Source: Gemmatimonadota bacterium (lineage in GTDB: Bacteria; Gemmatimonadota; Gemmatimonadetes; Gemmatimonadales; GWC2-71-9). Taken from it: 6,809 bases of DNA. The stretch lies in the NCBI GenBank assembly GCA_003222235.1, contig QHVD01000257.1, forward strand, positions 1 to 6,809. The letters run 5' to 3'. The position numbers and the translations under genes were made by a program. Under the pieces are notes generated by a model that saw only the letters and a list, made by a program, of their open reading frames with translations, ran no database searches and was not told where the DNA came from. Below are positions 5,169 through 6,809 of this stretch, piece by piece (the stretch's first letter is position 1; each line of letters starts with the position of its first letter).

Positions 5169-6338
5169 GTGAAGACGTCAGCTGTTGTGCTCGGCATGCT
5201 GGTCCCGGCCGTCGCGTGGCAGGGTGCACCGTTTCATCACACAACCCTGCTGTTGGGGCAGCAGCCGAGCGCGTGCCGGGCATGCCACCAGAAGGTTTTC
5301 GCGACGTTCGTTCAGACGGCTCACTTCCGCACCTCCGCCGAGGCCACCGCTCGAACCGTCAAAGCACGTTTTTACGAAGGGCATAACCTGCTCCGCACCG
5401 GTACTGAAGGCGTGTACTTCGTCATGGAGCAGCGCGATGGTGCTTTCTACCAGACCGGCGTTGACTCGGGCGCTGGGACGAGGCGAACGGAGCGTATCGA
5501 TTTGGTGGTCGGGTCCGGGAGAAGAGGGCAGTCCTATCTCTACTGGAGGGGCGGGCTCTTGTTCGAGCTGCCGGTCTCGTATCTCACGGGCATCGAGGAG
5601 TGGATAAACAGCCCGGGCTATCCTGACGGCCAGATCGACTTTGGGCGGCTCGTCGTCGCGCGCTGCCTGGAATGTCACAGCACCTCGTTTACGGTCCTGG
5701 TCGATCGCGGCGCCGTGCGGTACTCCCGGGATTATGTGCTGGGCATTTCCTGTGAAAAGTGTCACGGTGACGGGCGCCAACATATCAAGTATCACTCGTC
5801 CCATTCGGGGGAGACCCGCGGAAGGTACATTCTCGATCCGGCGCGCTTCCCGAGAGCGCGGAAGCTGGACAATTGCGCCTTGTGCCATTCCGGCCCCCGG
5901 GAGCCCTTGAGGCCCGAATTTTCATATCGGCCCGGCGAGAGCCTCGATGACTTTTTCCTTCCTCCCTCGGACGCAAACCGGCCGGTGCCGGACGTTCATG
6001 GCAATCAGGTCGGGTTGTTGCAGAGCAGCAAGTGTTTTCGCTCCAGCACGACGATGTCGTGTTCGACGTGCCACGATGTCCATCGACCGGAAAGAGACCC
6101 GGCTCAGCTTGCGCGGAAGTGCCTTGGGTGTCATCAAGTCAGCCAGCACAAGATGGCCGCGAGGATCGGGGCGCGAATGATCACCCGTTGTATCGACTGC
6201 CACATGCCCAACGAGAGGTCTCGGGCGATCCAGATCAACACTGCGACGACACAGTTCTCTCTCAATTATCGCAACCACGCAATAGGCATCTATCCCGAGG
6301 TTGCCGCGGCGATCTTTCAATCGAGCAAGGAGAAATAG
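5169..6338 (+). CDS. Secreted heptahaem cytochrome c
   Basis: This encodes 389 residues from a GTG start. The N-terminus MKTSAVVLGMLVPAVAWQ is a Sec signal peptide, with cleavage likely after AVA (about residue 16). Seven CXXCH haem sites lie at 36-40 (CRACH), 166-170 (CLECH), 195-199 (CEKCH), 236-240 (CALCH), 298-302 (CSTCH), 318-322 (CLGCH) and 341-345 (CIDCH). Extra His residues that could be distal ligands include 205, 209 and 212. The 125-residue gap between haems 1 and 2 carries a block (VVGSGRRGQSYLYWRGG, LFELPVSYLT, WINSPGY) that I associate with multihaem cytochromes often found with or fused to TPR proteins, in the broad cytochrome c554-like group. Cys289 is unpaired. The substrate is unknown: electron transfer or a small-molecule reductase activity is possible. 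It is the first gene of a probable operon with the TPR gene 3 nt downstream. Its third codon positions are clearly more A/T-rich than those of its neighbours. Confidence 0.9.
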   Translation: MKTSAVVLGMLVPAVAWQGAPFHHTTLLLGQQPSACRACHQKVFATFVQTAHFRTSAEATARTVKARFYEGHNLLRTGTEGVYFVMEQRDGAFYQTGVDSGAGTRRTERIDLVVGSGRRGQSYLYWRGGLLFELPVSYLTGIEEWINSPGYPDGQIDFGRLVVARCLECHSTSFTVLVDRGAVRYSRDYVLGISCEKCHGDGRQHIKYHSSHSGETRGRYILDPARFPRARKLDNCALCHSGPREPLRPEFSYRPGESLDDFFLPPSDANRPVPDVHGNQVGLLQSSKCFRSSTTMSCSTCHDVHRPERDPAQLARKCLGCHQVSQHKMAARIGARMITRCIDCHMPNERSRAIQINTATTQFSLNYRNHAIGIYPEVAAAIFQSSKEK

Positions 6339-6341
6339 CGG

Positions 6342-6809
6342 ATGGCCTCCGTGTCGGCGGCGCTGGCGTGCTTCCTCGCCGGCGCCTCGCTGTCGGCTCA
6401 GACGCCCGGGCTCGGGACAATCACCTTTCCCAGCTCGGGAGCCCCCGCGGCGCAGGCGCCGTTCATCCGCGGCGTGCTGTTGTTGCACAGCTTCGAGTAC
6501 CAGGACGCGGCGCGGGCCTTCCGCGAGGCGCAGCGCATCGACCCCGGGTTCGCGCTGGCCTATTGGGGCGAGGCGCTGACCTATACCCATCCGCTGTGGG
6601 ACGAGCAGGACCGGAACGCCGCTCGCGCAGCGCTGCAGCGCCTCGGCCCCACGCCCGCCGCCCGGCGCGCCAAGGCCCCTACGCCGCGGGAAAAGGAGTA
6701 TCTCGACGCCGTCGAAACCCTCTATGGCGACGGCTCGAAGGCCGAGCGGGACAGCGCCTACTCGCTCGCCATGGAGCGCGTCATGACGCGCTTCCCCGCG
6801 GAGGCCGAG
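6342..6809 (+). CDS. Exported TPR-repeat protein, N-terminal part (3' truncated by window edge)
   Basis: 156 codons are visible and open to the window end. The ATG at 6342 is preceded by AAGGAG (6327-6332, 9 nt spacing), which lies inside the last codons of the cytochrome gene, so translation is probably coupled. Residues 1-20 (MASVSAALACFLAGASLSAQ) look like a signal peptide ending near SAQ, although the N-terminus lacks a basic residue. A TPR-like unit spans about 41-74 (FIRGVLLLHSFEYQDAARAF, then IDPGFALAYWGEA), followed by the motif YTHPLWDEQD (81-90). The pattern of helix, AYWGEA and HPLW is one I recall from periplasmic TPR proteins of Gemmatimonadota and Acidobacteriota. A second helical repeat may begin near 137. 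TPRs usually mediate protein-protein contacts, so a role as partner or scaffold for the heptahaem cytochrome is inferred from the gene order. Confidence 0.82.
   Translation, partial: MASVSAALACFLAGASLSAQTPGLGTITFPSSGAPAAQAPFIRGVLLLHSFEYQDAARAFREAQRIDPGFALAYWGEALTYTHPLWDEQDRNAARAALQRLGPTPAARRAKAPTPREKEYLDAVETLYGDGSKAERDSAYSLAMERVMTRFPAEAE

Noticed and set aside
5178..5888. Minus-strand open frame opposite the heptahaem cytochrome
   Set aside because: It is a shadow of a gene defined by seven haem motifs and a signal peptide.

Overview
The window is a GC-rich bacterial segment with G/C-heavy third codon positions. Its gene content fits a Gram-negative, periplasmic or outer-membrane lifestyle: an outer-membrane barrel, lipoproteins, a Tat-exported molybdoenzyme and c-type cytochromes. 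The mix of a SoxC-type dehydrogenase, a CRTAC1/ASPIC-UnbV propeller protein, and a multihaem cytochrome followed by a TPR protein resembles soil Gemmatimonadota or Acidobacteriota. That assignment is inferred from gene style and rests on no marker gene.

Layout. (1) 3-590 (+) is the C-terminal part of an outer-membrane beta-barrel protein, cut by the window edge and followed by a strong intrinsic terminator (625-657). (2) 670-1038 (+) is a small lipoprotein, possibly Bor-like, whose ribosome-binding site starts four bases after the terminator T-tract. (3) 1039-1193 is a convergent intergenic gap with a 22-bp direct repeat and two GC-rich hairpins. (4) 4919-1194 (-) is a tight three-gene operon: a SoxC/SorA-family molybdopterin dehydrogenase, a monohaem SoxD-like cytochrome c lipoprotein, and a seven-repeat FG-GAP/VCBS propeller with a C-terminal ASPIC/UnbV domain. 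The junctions are a 1-nt gap and a 1-nt overlap. (5) 4920-5168 is a divergent intergenic region with three short inverted repeats. (6) 5169-6338 (+) is a secreted cytochrome with seven CXXCH motifs. It is followed after 3 nt by a TPR protein that runs off the window end (6342-6809).

How it works together (inference). The first two minus-strand genes look like a periplasmic sulfite or sulfane-sulfur dehydrogenase: the Mo enzyme takes electrons from the sulfur substrate and passes them to the lipid-anchored SoxD-like cytochrome. The third gene is translationally linked to them and encodes a probable lipoprotein propeller of unknown role, perhaps a scaffold or assembly partner. The divergent heptahaem cytochrome/TPR pair is a second exported redox module; the shared intergenic region may control both. 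No SoxX, A, Y, Z or B gene is visible here, so the substrate (free sulfite or carrier-bound sulfur) cannot be settled.

The most interesting points are the SoxC/SoxD-like/CRTAC1 operon, the four-cysteine insertion in the propeller, the heptahaem cytochrome with codon use unlike its neighbours, and the inverted repeats in the two intergenic regions.
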